Below, one piece after another: positions 21,902-34,073 of a stretch of DNA of 64,000 bases. The notes beneath the pieces are model-generated. The model was not told the origin of the DNA. It saw nothing but the letters and a program-made list of their open reading frames with translations, and did no database searches. The stretch covers positions 62,001-126,000 of the forward strand of contig CAJNAR010000021.1 of assembly GCA_905220665.1 (NCBI GenBank), written 5' to 3'. The position numbers and the translations under genes were made by a program. This stretch comes from Albugo candida (taxonomy: Eukaryota > Oomycota > Peronosporomycetes > Albuginales > Albuginaceae). Positions within the stretch are counted from its first letter, which is position 1. Each line of letters starts with the position of its first letter.

Positions 21902-24900
21902 ATGAACCCAAAGACATTCTTAGGCGGCGATACGAATGGCCATGAAGCCGCTGACGTTGCGTTAGAGACATTACAGTACGAGCTAGAGCAACTCTACCGC
22001 CATGTACAGCAAAAACGACGGCAACACGCTTCCCATAATCACACAGAAACCGCTTCTAACAGCAGTGCGGAACACACTCCATTTCATTCGTGTCTTTTCG
22101 ACACATTGGAAGAAGCGTATGCTCAGTTTGTGGACACAACTCTCTTTGACTCGAAATGGAGTGTAAATCTGCAGGAATTCCTATCTTCTTATTTCTCCTG
22201 TTACCAAAACGTCGACTTTTATCAGCGCTTCATAGAGCGTATGCAATCGGATGTTACCACTGCTTTTCCGTCATTTTCATCGCTTAAAAAGACACTCAAA
22301 TCACATACGTTGCAGCGACTTGGCACCTGTAAGCAATATAATGCGCTCGCTTTACCTGTAGTGCCGTCCACGTACCCAAAAAGCCATTCTTCCGTTCCTT
22401 ATCGCTATCGGCGCTCGAAATACCAAAAAAATAAAAATATCTGCTCTTTGAACAGCGATGGACAAGCATGGAAATTCTATGATATACTCAAGAAATCGTG
22501 CAAGAAGCGCTCCTTCTGGCGATCCAATCGTTGGGAATCCAGTCGGCTCGTTCTGTTTCCCGATCAGCTACAAGTCTGGAAAGTCTCTACGAGCTCTATA
22601 CACGCAAATGAATGGAATTTGTTGGGACATAGCAATTCGTTTGAAGATACAACGCGTACATCCAATGGTTTATCATTTTTTCGTCGGAAAAGTAGTGCCA
22701 ATAATCTCAATGAGAATTGGATCGCCGGGACTCCGAAACACGTCAAGTCATTTTTGTATCGGGATTTGATTGGGCTGGAATTGGTCCCATTACCTCGCGA
22801 GGAAGCACCAAAGAAGGCTCGTTTTGGGATTCAAATGATCTTTCAAAAGACTTTGCAACATCCCGATGGATCGACTTTGAGCGCGGACGGCCCGAGCAGC
22901 ATGATCTCGATCCCAAGCAACTGTGTGATGCCTCCAGCATCTGGAACTCGCCGACATTCCCTTCCATACACACCGGATGAGCTCGATGATGTATCAATCT
23001 CCGCGACTCATCGTCCTCACATCGCCTTGAATAATGGGAATATGACAGCATCTCCAAAGTGTTTGAAAGCTGTCTTGCTCTCATTTGCTGAAGACTCACC
23101 CGAGAAATTGGAATATCTCATTCAAGAAATCGCGGTGTTGGCATTTTGGGAACGATTAGAAGCTCTAATGTCATTTCTCGCACGCTCTTTTGAAGAGTCT
23201 CAAGAAGAAACAGAAGAAAATACGATTCAGAAAGCCTTATCGGTGATAGGAAGTGTCTTATCGAAATGGTCTCATATCGCTGGACACGCTCTCTGCTCGT
23301 TCACAACTCCGCGTGGGACCCTCGAAGTCACATCGCTCGCCTCGCAATTGTTTGGAAAAGATGAAAGAGCTCCCTTCAAATTTGAATTCACTCCGGTACA
23401 AGCGTTAGTGATCATTTTGGCTGTATTGCGTAAAAAGGAATCAGCAACTTACTCGGCCACCATACGTCCGATAATCGCAGATATCCTTCGAAATATGACC
23501 ACAAGAGGGCCTGATGCTGTCATATCACTGCTGGAATGGGAGTATGCTCGTGATGTCTTATTTCCCGATACTCCTCAGCCGATGGAAGCATTAGAAGCGT
23601 TGCTGGGGGAAGAGCTTACTTGGGCTCTTATTAAAATCAAATGTACCACCCGGAAATCGTCCAAGACGGCGTACCTCAGTGAATGGAGCGTTTTGAATTT
23701 CCTGATTTGGCTCGGCGATATTTGTGGCGTCAAACGTGTGCTCGAAAATGACGCGTCATCGAAGGAGAACATCACGCTTCAAGACTTTGAAATTCTCAAA
23801 AATGGACGATATCAAACGAATCGTTTGCCGAAAGCCACGATGCACGCGTTTTTTCCTCATGAAGCAGTAAAACGACAGGAAGAAATGGCACTTATCTTGC
23901 TCCATGCGTCCACCACGCAGCTTCGTGGAGGCTCTGGAATGACTTCACTGATGGAAATTGCAGTACAAGCACAATGGTGGCAATTTGCGTATCGTCTGTA
24001 TGAGCTTGCCAAGGCGGAAGACATTTCGTACCCCGTCGAACACGTGCTGGAATGGACTATCCAAGAAATTCCACTGAAAGAAGACTGTGAAGAAGAGCAA
24101 CAGTGTCAAAGCTGGCAGCAGGCAATGACGTTTTTCAACGTTTTAGCGACGCAAGTAGCTCCACGAACATGGAAACGAGAAGCAAAGCTGGTGTTACTGA
24201 GCCTCGTGCATTGTCAGCAGGAAATTGTCGAGCTTCTCCTCGAACAAGGCTGCTCGGCTCACGATATTGAGACATCCAAAGCGTATGAATTACTGATGCA
24301 AAATAATTCTCTTCCTATTCGTCGTGAGATTCTCAGTCAAAGTGCGAGCTATGAGGATCCAAGCAGGCTGTCATTGCTCCACGTTGCGATTCAAATGGGG
24401 CTTTCCAACGCAGCAGTGAAATTGATTGACGCTGGTGCGACAATATCGACTTTGAATGCAAAAGGGTATTCGCCATTGGTGGCCACAGCTCTCAATGGAA
24501 TGGAAGATCTCAGTTGTCGGATTCTCAATCACATTCAGTCGAATTCGGGGATACAAGAATCAGCTGCCGAGAAATTTCTGATTGTGCCCGAAACCAATGA
24601 ACCGATCTTCGTGGAGCTCATTCGTCGGGAACGCTGGGAATTAGCCGTAGTGATCTGCGATTTCTTGCTTCATGTAGCTCCATCAATGCTTCTTTCGACT
24701 ATAAAAGAGCGTAATTTTTTGCATGTGTTGCTGCTGGAGCTTCACGCGCTTTCTCAACTACTCAACTGCTCGGAAAACGGTCTCAGTGTGACGATGAAAG
24801 CACAGCTCATATTCCGAATGCTCGATCTGATCCTTCAGTTCTCATCGCCACAGAACGTCCTGAACGCTCTTCTCGAAGAACAAACCGCAATGTCGATCGC

Positions 24901-26434
24901 TGTTGCAACTGTGTCGATTTATAACAAGACGATAACAAGCACACGATGTCGTATCCTCACAGATGCATCGACATGCTTGGAAGGCTCCTACGAGCAGCGA
25001 ATCATGCACATGACGGCGTTCCAGCTTGCCTGCACGCTCGAAAGTCCGATTCAAAATGGACTTGGCAGACAGTTTATATTCGAGCTGCTGGCCATGTTGC
25101 TGGGAGCCTTGGAGCACCACAAGAAGCATCCTAAAGTGAGAGATCTGTTGCATCACGCACTATCGACAAGTCTGATCTTCATGGGAACTTGTGATGCCAC
25201 GAATTATCTGCTCATGTACGCCAAAGACGAGTTGCCTGAAGCCTCACGAATCGCATTGGCAACATGCTCCCCATGCTCTTCATTGACATCGGAAACAACG
25301 ACATTGCTCCATTTAGCAGTCCTCCAGCCGCAATTGACAAATTTGGAATCTGTTGTGATCATTTATCAAATGTTGGAGCTCTTAGGCGAAAAAAATGGAT
25401 CAGTGAGCAGTTGGGATCGAAATGGATGGACACCATTACATTTGGCAGTTCTGAATGGCTGTGATGATCGTGTGATTCGTTTCTTTGCTCGATTCAAACT
25501 CGATCTCAGTCCGTGGAGTGAGACATCGGCCGCGTCTGATATTGAAATGATGCTGACGCCATTCATGCTCGCGGCTTTGACGGGGAATGTGATCGCATTT
25601 CGATGTCTGATGGAGAATGGGGTGAGCATCCTACAAGTGATTCCAGGCGCCCAGGCTTCCATCATCCACATTCTCGCCCAATATCTACCAAAAGAATTGA
25701 CCATTGGAATGCTCGAGATCTTGGATATGGTTCTTGCAGACCCGACGTTGGAGACATTCCATCTGATTGATCGTCGAGGCGTGTCGCTGGAGGAAGCAAA
25801 GCAGTGTCTCGAGAAGATTTCCATCACACAAAAGCGTCAGCGGACAACTTCCCTTGGAGGTTGCACTCGTTTTGGAAGATCATCCGTGTCGTCGAAAACG
25901 CTTGAATGTGCTCCCATTTCCGCTATTCAGCAGCAGCATATGGAAATGCTGTGGCGAAAGCTTCAAGAAGAAGAACATTTGGTGCTTACAGCCATTGCAA
26001 AAGAAGCAGAAGCTGAGGCAAAAGAATGGCTTCAGAAGCGTATCGGACAAAAGAAAATCGCCGTTGAAGCTCAAGCACTTTTTCTGGAAAAGCAGCAACA
26101 CAGCGAGGAAGAGGAACTTGAATTAGAAGACCATGATTCCGTTCCTGTTGGCCTTGCTTCTGTCGATTGGCGCATGGAAGCTCGGCTGGAAAAGCTAAAA
26201 TCTCGCGTCTCACAAGATTTCGTGAGTAAACACGTCAGAGAAATGTTGGAATTGGCGCGTTTGGAGATTCTCAAAGAGAAAGAAGCGATTCTGCTGGAGA
26301 CTGATGTCATTCCTTCAGGCCAAGCCTCGATATGTAGCGACAAAAGCAGGTTGGATTCCGATAGCGATGCACTTTCATACATGAAAACTATCAACACTAT
26401 CAGACATCGTCGGCATGAAAGTTGCGATCTCTAA
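21902..26434 (+). CDS. Giant ankyrin-repeat protein with PH-like N-terminal region
   Basis: A single exon; the first ATG is 21902 (MNPKTFLGGDTNGHEAADVA), giving 1510 residues. Residues about 190-420 look like a split PH domain: KKRSFWRSNRWESSRLVLFP for strands 1-3 and ENWIAGTPKHVKSFLYRDLI later. At least five ankyrin units are visible, such as SRLSLLHVAIQMGLSNAAVK, DRNGWTPLHLAVLNGCDDRV and LTPFMLAALTGNVIAFRCLM. The last 200 residues are an acidic/basic coiled coil (AIAKEAEAEAKEWLQKRIGQ). Probably a membrane-associated scaffold; no specific ortholog recognised. It converges on the EF-hand gene, leaving 70 nt between stops. Confidence 0.8.
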   Translation: MNPKTFLGGDTNGHEAADVALETLQYELEQLYRHVQQKRRQHASHNHTETASNSSAEHTPFHSCLFDTLEEAYAQFVDTTLFDSKWSVNLQEFLSSYFSCYQNVDFYQRFIERMQSDVTTAFPSFSSLKKTLKSHTLQRLGTCKQYNALALPVVPSTYPKSHSSVPYRYRRSKYQKNKNICSLNSDGQAWKFYDILKKSCKKRSFWRSNRWESSRLVLFPDQLQVWKVSTSSIHANEWNLLGHSNSFEDTTRTSNGLSFFRRKSSANNLNENWIAGTPKHVKSFLYRDLIGLELVPLPREEAPKKARFGIQMIFQKTLQHPDGSTLSADGPSSMISIPSNCVMPPASGTRRHSLPYTPDELDDVSISATHRPHIALNNGNMTASPKCLKAVLLSFAEDSPEKLEYLIQEIAVLAFWERLEALMSFLARSFEESQEETEENTIQKALSVIGSVLSKWSHIAGHALCSFTTPRGTLEVTSLASQLFGKDERAPFKFEFTPVQALVIILAVLRKKESATYSATIRPIIADILRNMTTRGPDAVISLLEWEYARDVLFPDTPQPMEALEALLGEELTWALIKIKCTTRKSSKTAYLSEWSVLNFLIWLGDICGVKRVLENDASSKENITLQDFEILKNGRYQTNRLPKATMHAFFPHEAVKRQEEMALILLHASTTQLRGGSGMTSLMEIAVQAQWWQFAYRLYELAKAEDISYPVEHVLEWTIQEIPLKEDCEEEQQCQSWQQAMTFFNVLATQVAPRTWKREAKLVLLSLVHCQQEIVELLLEQGCSAHDIETSKAYELLMQNNSLPIRREILSQSASYEDPSRLSLLHVAIQMGLSNAAVKLIDAGATISTLNAKGYSPLVATALNGMEDLSCRILNHIQSNSGIQESAAEKFLIVPETNEPIFVELIRRERWELAVVICDFLLHVAPSMLLSTIKERNFLHVLLLELHALSQLLNCSENGLSVTMKAQLIFRMLDLILQFSSPQNVLNALLEEQTAMSIAVATVSIYNKTITSTRCRILTDASTCLEGSYEQRIMHMTAFQLACTLESPIQNGLGRQFIFELLAMLLGALEHHKKHPKVRDLLHHALSTSLIFMGTCDATNYLLMYAKDELPEASRIALATCSPCSSLTSETTTLLHLAVLQPQLTNLESVVIIYQMLELLGEKNGSVSSWDRNGWTPLHLAVLNGCDDRVIRFFARFKLDLSPWSETSAASDIEMMLTPFMLAALTGNVIAFRCLMENGVSILQVIPGAQASIIHILAQYLPKELTIGMLEILDMVLADPTLETFHLIDRRGVSLEEAKQCLEKISITQKRQRTTSLGGCTRFGRSSVSSKTLECAPISAIQQQHMEMLWRKLQEEEHLVLTAIAKEAEAEAKEWLQKRIGQKKIAVEAQALFLEKQQHSEEEELELEDHDSVPVGLASVDWRMEARLEKLKSRVSQDFVSKHVREMLELARLEILKEKEAILLETDVIPSGQASICSDKSRLDSDSDALSYMKTINTIRHRRHESCDL

Positions 26435-26504
26435 GCTTGAATGGCTCGATCCAGCTGCGTGAGACACCACTAGAAGACCAGTACGTTATTTACGGAATGC
26501 AGTA

Positions 26505-29500
26505 TCAAAGTGGAGATCGTACCTTTCCGAAAAGCTCGGCGCTTATCACTCCATCGACACTGATATTCAGTGCATGGAAGCAGTCTTTTGCAATCGATCG
26601 AGCCACATCGTCCACTGTCATTTCTTCTACCAGCACGCTCAACTGTTTATCGTTCGATATGATGTCCAACACGCGAAGCATGGACGCCATATAAGCGCTG
26701 AATGTATGCATACTCAAGCCATTGTCGGATTTCCATAGCGAGAATCCCGCTTTGACTTTTTTCTCCATCGCTGAAGCCGCAAGAACACTCAATCCACTGC
26801 CGAATTCCCGGAAACTGATCTCATTTGATTGATTGTGATCAAATGCGCGGAATAGTCTTCGAATCGTGTCATCGGCGTTTGTATCGACCGCTTTTTGACT
26901 TTCAAACAGCTTTCCAATCTGCTGAAAGCATTTCTTGAAAGAAGCAAATGTCAATTCCCCGGACGGTGCTTCATCTGAGAAAACTTCCAGCAGATCTTTG
27001 ACATTGAACTGATTCAGCTGTAAGCAGTGTTGTGGTCCCATACTCTTCCCTTGTAACGCATCGACAACCAGATATATCGCATGACTCCAAGGCTTACCTC
27101 CCAATGCAGATTGCCCGGCTGTCTTGAGTATTTCAACAGCGGGTTGATCGCGAATGAGATCTGGAGATGAATACGTATACCACCTGACAAATTCCTCGAA
27201 TGTCAGCTTGCCATCGTGATTCAAATCCGCTTCCGCAAAGCATTGCTCTGCAGTCACAAGCGCTAATTCCGACGGAGAAATACCCAAATTGTCGCGTGTT
27301 TCCGGGCTGGTTTCAAAAAGAATACGAAAGACGCTGGTCAAATAACGCGTCATCTCATCCAAAGCGATCAAACCGTCTTGATTCAGATCGTACAGCGCGA
27401 ATGCCGCTCGAATTTTCTCTTCTCGCGAGCCTCCGCAGAGGATCGAAATACCACTACTCAGCTCACAGAAATCCACCACGCCGTTCCCATCGGCGTCAAA
27501 TGCGTCGAATAACCGATCAATGATTCCTTCCAGACGAGTATCCGTATTCCGTTCCTCTCCACGCTGTGTCAGAGATCGAAAGCACTCTGTAAACGCTTCT
27601 CGGGTTAACGTTCCATCGTTCGGGTCACATCGTTCAGCAAAGACTTCAAACACACTTTCAGGAGCGTGTCGTTCGAGTTGTGTCAATTCGCGTACGAGCT
27701 GTAGTGAAATAGAGTCTTGTACCATTTCCGAATCGCCTTCCATGGAGCTCGGCTGTGTGTACCAAATGCTAAATTCTTGATACGAAAGCTTTCCGTCTTG
27801 ATCGGAATCCGCCTCACGAAACGCTTCTGCAGCCGTAGTGGTGCCGAGGTGTTCGGGAGATACGCCCATTTTCGCTTCCACATTGGGATTCAGTTCGAAG
27901 AAAACTTTGAAGACACACGTGAGGAAGAAACGCATTTCACCCAAAGAAATGAATCCGTCGCTGTTGAGATCGTACAATTCAAACGCCGTCTTGAGCTTTT
28001 CCTCGTGTCCACGTCCACAAAGAAGGGAGACACCACGTTCCAGCTCCGCTTTATCGAGCAGTTGATCCTCGTCACGGTCGAAGAAGGAGAACAAATGATC
28101 TGCATGTGCGCGTACCCTTTTGACTGCTCCTTGAAGCGCGCTGTTCGATGCAAACGCACACAAAGTCTCCGTGAATACTGCTTTACTGACGAGTCCATCT
28201 TGTGCGTGGAAGGATCGTCCAATGTCCTGGCAATCGATTGAGATGAGACGTCCGACTTCGCGGACAAGAAGCCAGTTGGAGCCTTTATTGTCAATGAGAC
28301 GCTCCATGCATCCCGTCCATGTCTGCGCGTACCATACGGAAAAGTCTTGACGATTGAGAACGCCATTCCCATCATCATCGACATCTTCAAATGCTCGCAT
28401 GGCGCTCTGTTCAGCCAGCGCGTCGATGGATTCATTTCCTTCTCGAAATCCCAATGGCATCGCGCCGGGTGGAAATGCATCTTTCAGCACATAAAACACC
28501 GAAATGAGATGTTGGACCATTCCTTCCGGAGAGATAACTCCATCTTTACTGAAATCGAATCGTTTAAAGGCTTTAGCAGCGAGCGCATCAAAACTCCCTC
28601 CACAAGCGATTCTGAGAGCTTGCCGGTATTCGCTCCATGCAACACAATTGGTATCATCGACGTCAAATAGCGCGAAAAGCTCCACGATCCGGTCGTAGAT
28701 GAGCTCATTCGATCCTTCCGTTCCAAACAGAGTCTGGACGCATTTCTCCATATCTGTTCTCTTGAGGCTGTCTTCTTTCGCACAATTCGATGCGTCTTCG
28801 AAAAAGCCTGAGAGCAACGCAGTCGACTTGCCTGATAGCTTTTCTTCATGTTTGTTTGTTTTATCAACGTCCAAGTACCAATTTTCAAAGTCCTCAATGC
28901 CCAAACTCGCGTTGAATTCGACTTGAGCGTCCGAGAAAGCCTGTCTTGCTGTTATACGACCCAAATCTTCCGGAGAGATATCGATCATCCGCTCATCGGA
29001 AATGCGATAAAGTACTTTGTACACAGCGCTGAGGTATCGCGTCAGATTCTCAAGTGAGATGCATCGATTCCCATCATCAAACAACGTGAGCGCCGCATTC
29101 ATTTTGTCTTCCCTCGAGCCGCCACAAATGACCGAAATCCCACTGCAAAAGTCTGCAAAATCGATAGACTCCTTTTCCGAATCGAACACATCGAATAACG
29201 TGTCGACCATTGATTCATAGTCGACTCTTTGATCCTTTCCGAGGTCGTTGAGAGCGTTTAAAAGCGCTGAGCGAGAGAGTTGGCTATCTCTCGCAAAACT
29301 CGCTAGAAGCAGGAACAGATGACCGGGATCATATCGCTCAAAGTCCATCACGTGTTGGATATCGCGGATCGATTTCACCGCTTTGAGTGGCGGTACCATT
29401 ATGCCCAATTGCTGGGAAGGCGATGTATACCATTGGAGAAAGTTCTCATACGTCAGCTGGCCTTGTTGATCGCGTTTGACCTGAAGGAAGGCTTGTTCGG

Positions 29501-32500
29501 CTGTGATCATCGCCAGCTCTTGCGGTGGAACGCCTGCATCTGTCTTCATGCCCGGTTGGATTTCATAAAGCACACGAAAAATTGAGCTCAAATAACGTGT
29601 CATCTCTTCCATAGATATGAATCCATCGCCGTTAAAGTCGTACAGCCGGAACGTAGCTCTCAATTTCGCATCTTGTGCTCCTTTGCACAGAACGGAGAGA
29701 CCGCTTGCCAATTCACTGAAATCGATCGTTCCGTATTCGTCGGAAGCGAAGACATGGAACAATCGCGTGCTGATCATTTTGGCTCGTGCTCGCTGGAGAA
29801 TCGATGAGGAGTAAGCCAGTTGAATAAACGTATCCATACATTGATCAAATGATTCTCTCGTGAGACGATTCTCTGCATCGGCGTGCTCTGCAAGTCGCTC
29901 GAATACATCGACAATATCAAAGGTTTGTAAATTTGTCAGCATTCGAACTTCTTCCAAGGAAAATGGCGCCGATAGATTACACAGAAATGTTTCTTTCGGC
30001 ATAACAAACCATTCCTTGAATTCGAGCAAGCTGATTTCCTGGCCAGATTTCTCAGGATCGCTCGTGCTGATTGCATACGCGAGAATGGATGCGAGATCGG
30101 TAGCTGACGTGGCCATACTTTCAAAATGCGTCGGATCCATTGCATTGATCACAAGCAATGCGTTCATGAGATATTCTTCAAAAGTATTTGGTGATATCGT
30201 CCCATTTTGCTGTGAAAAAGCTGTGAAGGCTGCTTGTGCTTGGTCCATTGAGTGCATGAAAGCCGTAAATCCAGCCAAAATGCTTTTGAAATGCACTTTT
30301 CCCGATCCAAAAGTCGAGTAAATGCGATCAACAACGTCTTCGACTTTGATTTGCTCACTCAGCACGTATTCGAATCGCTTTGTGAGCTCTTTGACACATT
30401 CGTGCAAGTTTGTATGCGATAGAAACCCATTTCTTTCCGCTTTGGATACGAGGAGATTGTACATTTGTTGGAAAGAGATATCATTCAGACCCAATGATCG
30501 CTCCACATATTCCATAGGGATCGCTTTACGCTCCGATGTAGAGGTTGCATCGGGTTTTCGACTAGAAGACTTGAGCATGCTGGCGCGATCACGTTGTAAA
30601 GCGATCCATTGTGTGAATTCCTCCAAGCTTAGCTTATGATCGCCATTTCTATCGAATTCGCAAAAGCATTCTCTCGTCGTTGCAATTGCAAGTTCTTCAG
30701 CCGTATTGCCCAAATATTGATCAAGTGATGGATCTGCCTTGTACATGACCTTGAAAACCGCAGTGAGGTACGCAATCATCTCATTTTGAGAGATGTATCC
30801 ATCTTGATCGCGATCGTATAATGTGAAGAGCGATTGTGAGCGTTGTTCAAGGCTTCCACCACAAAGAATAGAGATTCCTGCAGCGAGTTCTACGACATCG
30901 ATAATGCCATTTTCATCCGTATCGAACAGTTGGAATAGCTCTGTAAGTAGCTGCTGTACGTCTTTCTTCATTGGTCGTATAGTTTCATTTCCTTGACGTG
31001 TGTCTTCTTTGAGTCGGGAAGACACGATCGGGTAGCCAACGCCACAGTTTGATGTCGATAAAAGCTTGTTGAAACACTGGAGAAACACCTGACAATCCAT
31101 TTGTTGGTCTTTTGCTGACAGCTTGAAGAATTCCAGGACATCATTCACGTCAAAGTTAGCAAGGTTGAGTTCTTCCTTCATTTCTTGAAGCGCTTTTTCG
31201 GATAGGAAGACCGATCGCATGAGCTTGTTTTCCGATATTTCGACATGTGCGGGTGTATTCGAATGCTCGATGCCATTTCTATCCATCAATTTGCGATTTG
31301 GAAGGAAGATTGGGCCCTGCGAAGGTCGAGACATGTACCATTTCTTGATCTCTTTGAAGCTTAGACGTCCATCTTGACTCAATTCTGCAGCTTGGAAAGC
31401 CTCGTCAACAGTGGCAAGCGCCAGCTCCTCACAGGTTACTTGAAGTACTTCCGCAAGCTCGGGAACCACACCGTAAACCATACGAAAGACAGATGCAAAA
31501 TACGTTTCCATTTCCTCACGTGCAATGAGTCCATCTTGCTGAATGTCAAAGAGCGTGAATACAGCCTGGATCTTCTCATGCTCCGATCCAGAACAAAGCA
31601 CTGATAAGCCACTGGCAAGCTCGCAAAAATCAACCATTCCGTCTTGATCTGTATCGTACTCTTTGAAAATACGGTCCAACAACGTCCGAACTTGATCGTT
31701 TGGACCGAAATCTGTCATTCCCATAAGTTCCACGAATGCTTGATGGAATGCCGCAAGGGATAAGACTCCTTCTTCATTCACTTTGGCAGCAACAACCTCA
31801 AACACCTCGGCTGCTTGACGACTTTGTAGTGTTGTAAGTGCTGCCAAGCGATTGATCGAAGATGCAACGAATTGTTCGTGATCATCAGAAGCCTTTGTCT
31901 GATCGAATTCGACCGCATAATCGGCGCGTTTTGGTTCAGCAACATGCTCAGTGGTATTCTGATGGTCACGAGACGGTGAATGTGGAGGCATAAATGATTG
32001 ATTGACATTGTTTATGAACCACTGCTGAAATTCAGGGAAAGAAAGCCTTTGATTCCGCTTGCCGAATCGCTCAAACGCATCATTTGCCATGTGATAAGCT
32101 GTTGTTTCCGGATCGAATGCGCACTTCCACACACTTGCAGCTGATGTAGCAAGTGCTTGTTGAGCGATCTCAAATACAAAAGTGAGGTGGCTCCGCATGT
32201 CTTCCTGTGTGATATATCCGTCTCCATCGACGTCCATCAGTTGGAAAGCGGCATGAGCTCTCCCACCACTGCAAAGACTGTTTAGAGCAGCACGCAATTC
32301 CGTGAAATTCACATAGTTATTGCCCTGTTGATCGATCTGATCGAAAATCGTGTCGATTTCTAGAGCGATCCGATTGGTAAAGCTCCTCTTCTGTGTTGCA
32401 AAAAAACGCTGGAAACCGTTCTTAAAGTCTTCTTTAGTCACCACGCGCGTTGGTTGTTCTCCCCAGGCCTCTGCATCGTTGAGTATCTCACTATCTGTTG

Positions 32501-33637
32501 AATGGTATCGAGAAAACAATTCCATCATTTCGTCAATATGCGCGCTGTCAAGGTCGAGTTCTTCGGGTAGTTCCTCAGCCACGGGATTTTGCTGCACGTT
32601 GTACATCCTATCAGCGACAACTTTGGCCGGATTAAAGTTGATGTACCACTATTTCAACAGAGATGAGTCAGGATCCTTGCATAGAAGCCTGGAAGTCGTA
32701 CCTTTTGAAAGTTTTGGAATGATATTTTGCCTGTAACAAAGCAGTGATTCCGTTGGAAGCATTCTTCTGCAGTAAAACGTCCAAGCTCGGTCGAGGTCAT
32801 TCTAATATAGAAGCAGTCAATTCACGCCCCGCCGAATTCCGTCAATCAATACCTGATATTTTCCAAGTGTAGCGGTGAAATAATGTCAGTAATATCGATC
32901 GTGGACGTGATCAAATGGCTCAATTCGTCCATTGTGAGACCACCTTTCTGCATTGTATCGTACACATCGAATAAAACTCTGATTTTCTCGTCCCGATCGC
33001 CACCGGTAAACACTGAGAGACCCGTTAAAAGCGCTTTTAAATCCACTTTCCCAGTTCCTTGTCGATCAAACATTTCAAAAATGCGATAAAACATCTCCCG
33101 AATCACTGAATCGTATCGTCCTGATTCTGATAAAAGTTTATCCACTGAACGTTCAAAGGTTTGGAGATCTATTGCAGCTCCTGTGCAAGCTTGGCACATT
33201 ACGTTTGCAATCAGACCCAGATCAAAATCAGATAGATCCACATCTTTCCAGTCAAGAATATGCGTCTTTTCCTCCATTGTTTGCGACTCCAGCATGGTAG
33301 CATTCTCCGCGAGAAGAACTTTCATCCATGGAGCTGTAGTCGAAGTATTTGCGGCTCCAAAGCGCTGCGGGGAAGCAGATACCACGGATAATGGGAATAT
33401 GATGCGAGTTTTTTCATCGCGGAGAGCACACGGAGCCTGCTGGTCGCTCAAATCGAAGATTGCTGTGATACATTCTTGTAATTCTTCAACACTTATTCCT
33501 GGGTACACATAAAGCTTCTTTTTGCAATGTTTATGCTCTAAATAGAGGGCAGTAATGTCATGTTCTTTTGCTACATGTCATGTGATAAGCATTGGATATT
33601 GTGATGTTATCAATTGATACGCACCGATGAGCGCCAT
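26505..33637 (-). CDS. Giant protein of eleven tandem four-EF-hand-like modules
   Basis: Four exons, complement of 26505-32648, 32702-32801, 32853-33570 and 33625-33637, with introns of 53, 51 and 54 nt, give 2324 residues. The first exon is 13 bases (MALI). Eleven copies of a unit of about 190 residues follow. Each has a calcineurin-B/NCS-like core: LFDAFDADGNGVVDFCELSS, then GGSREEKIRAAFALYDLNQD, then a helix ending TRYLTSVFRIL, and ADLNHDGKLTFEEFVRWY. Modules 2, 3, 5, 8 and 9 keep acidic DxDxDG-type loops; modules 1, 4, 6, 7 and 10 are partly degenerate, as is the N-terminal copy. No catalytic or membrane segment is seen, so it is a candidate giant calcium sensor or buffer. Confidence 0.9.
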
Positions 33638-34073
33638 TTTGGATACGCCCGTAATCAAGAATTGCTAGCGCGTTGAATTGAAGATGTTACGGTAGGTGCA
33701 CCTTTATAAGCATGAGTATCCCCACCGGCCTGATTAAAAGGCCCTATTATATTATAATTGAGCATTATAACTTATAGCAAATTGCGTGATGTGTAGTGTG
33801 TATTCGACTGAAGGATTTGATGGTCTGAATGAGCTGGAATGTGACACAAACAGCTTCCATCATCGCCGGTAAAGGTGGATTGTTATCGCAAGACAGCTGA
33901 GTTGTATCTTATTGACAAGAAATATGGTCAATGTGAGGTCTGAGGTCTGAGGTCTCAGTTGATGCATAATGATTTGATGAGCTTTCTCTGTGTGTGATTT
34001 CGAAGCCTATAACATTGGGATAGCCAGTAGTTCTGTTCACGTATTGCATTGAAAGATAAGCTAAACAAGTCGA
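33638..34073. other. Intergenic region with short tandem repeat
   Basis: Lies upstream of the EF-hand giant and of the small membrane protein, so it is a divergent promoter region. The only structure I see is three perfect copies of TGAGGTC at 33934-33954. A short open frame starting near 33789 (MCSVYSTEGFDGLNELECDT) looks protein-like and could be an upstream exon of the small membrane protein, but I found no phase-compatible splice. Confidence 0.4.

Noticed and set aside
33934..33954. Three copies of TGAGGTC as a possible CRISPR-like or regulatory array
   Set aside because: Only 21 bases, no spacers, no wider pattern; kept as a note in the intergenic entry.
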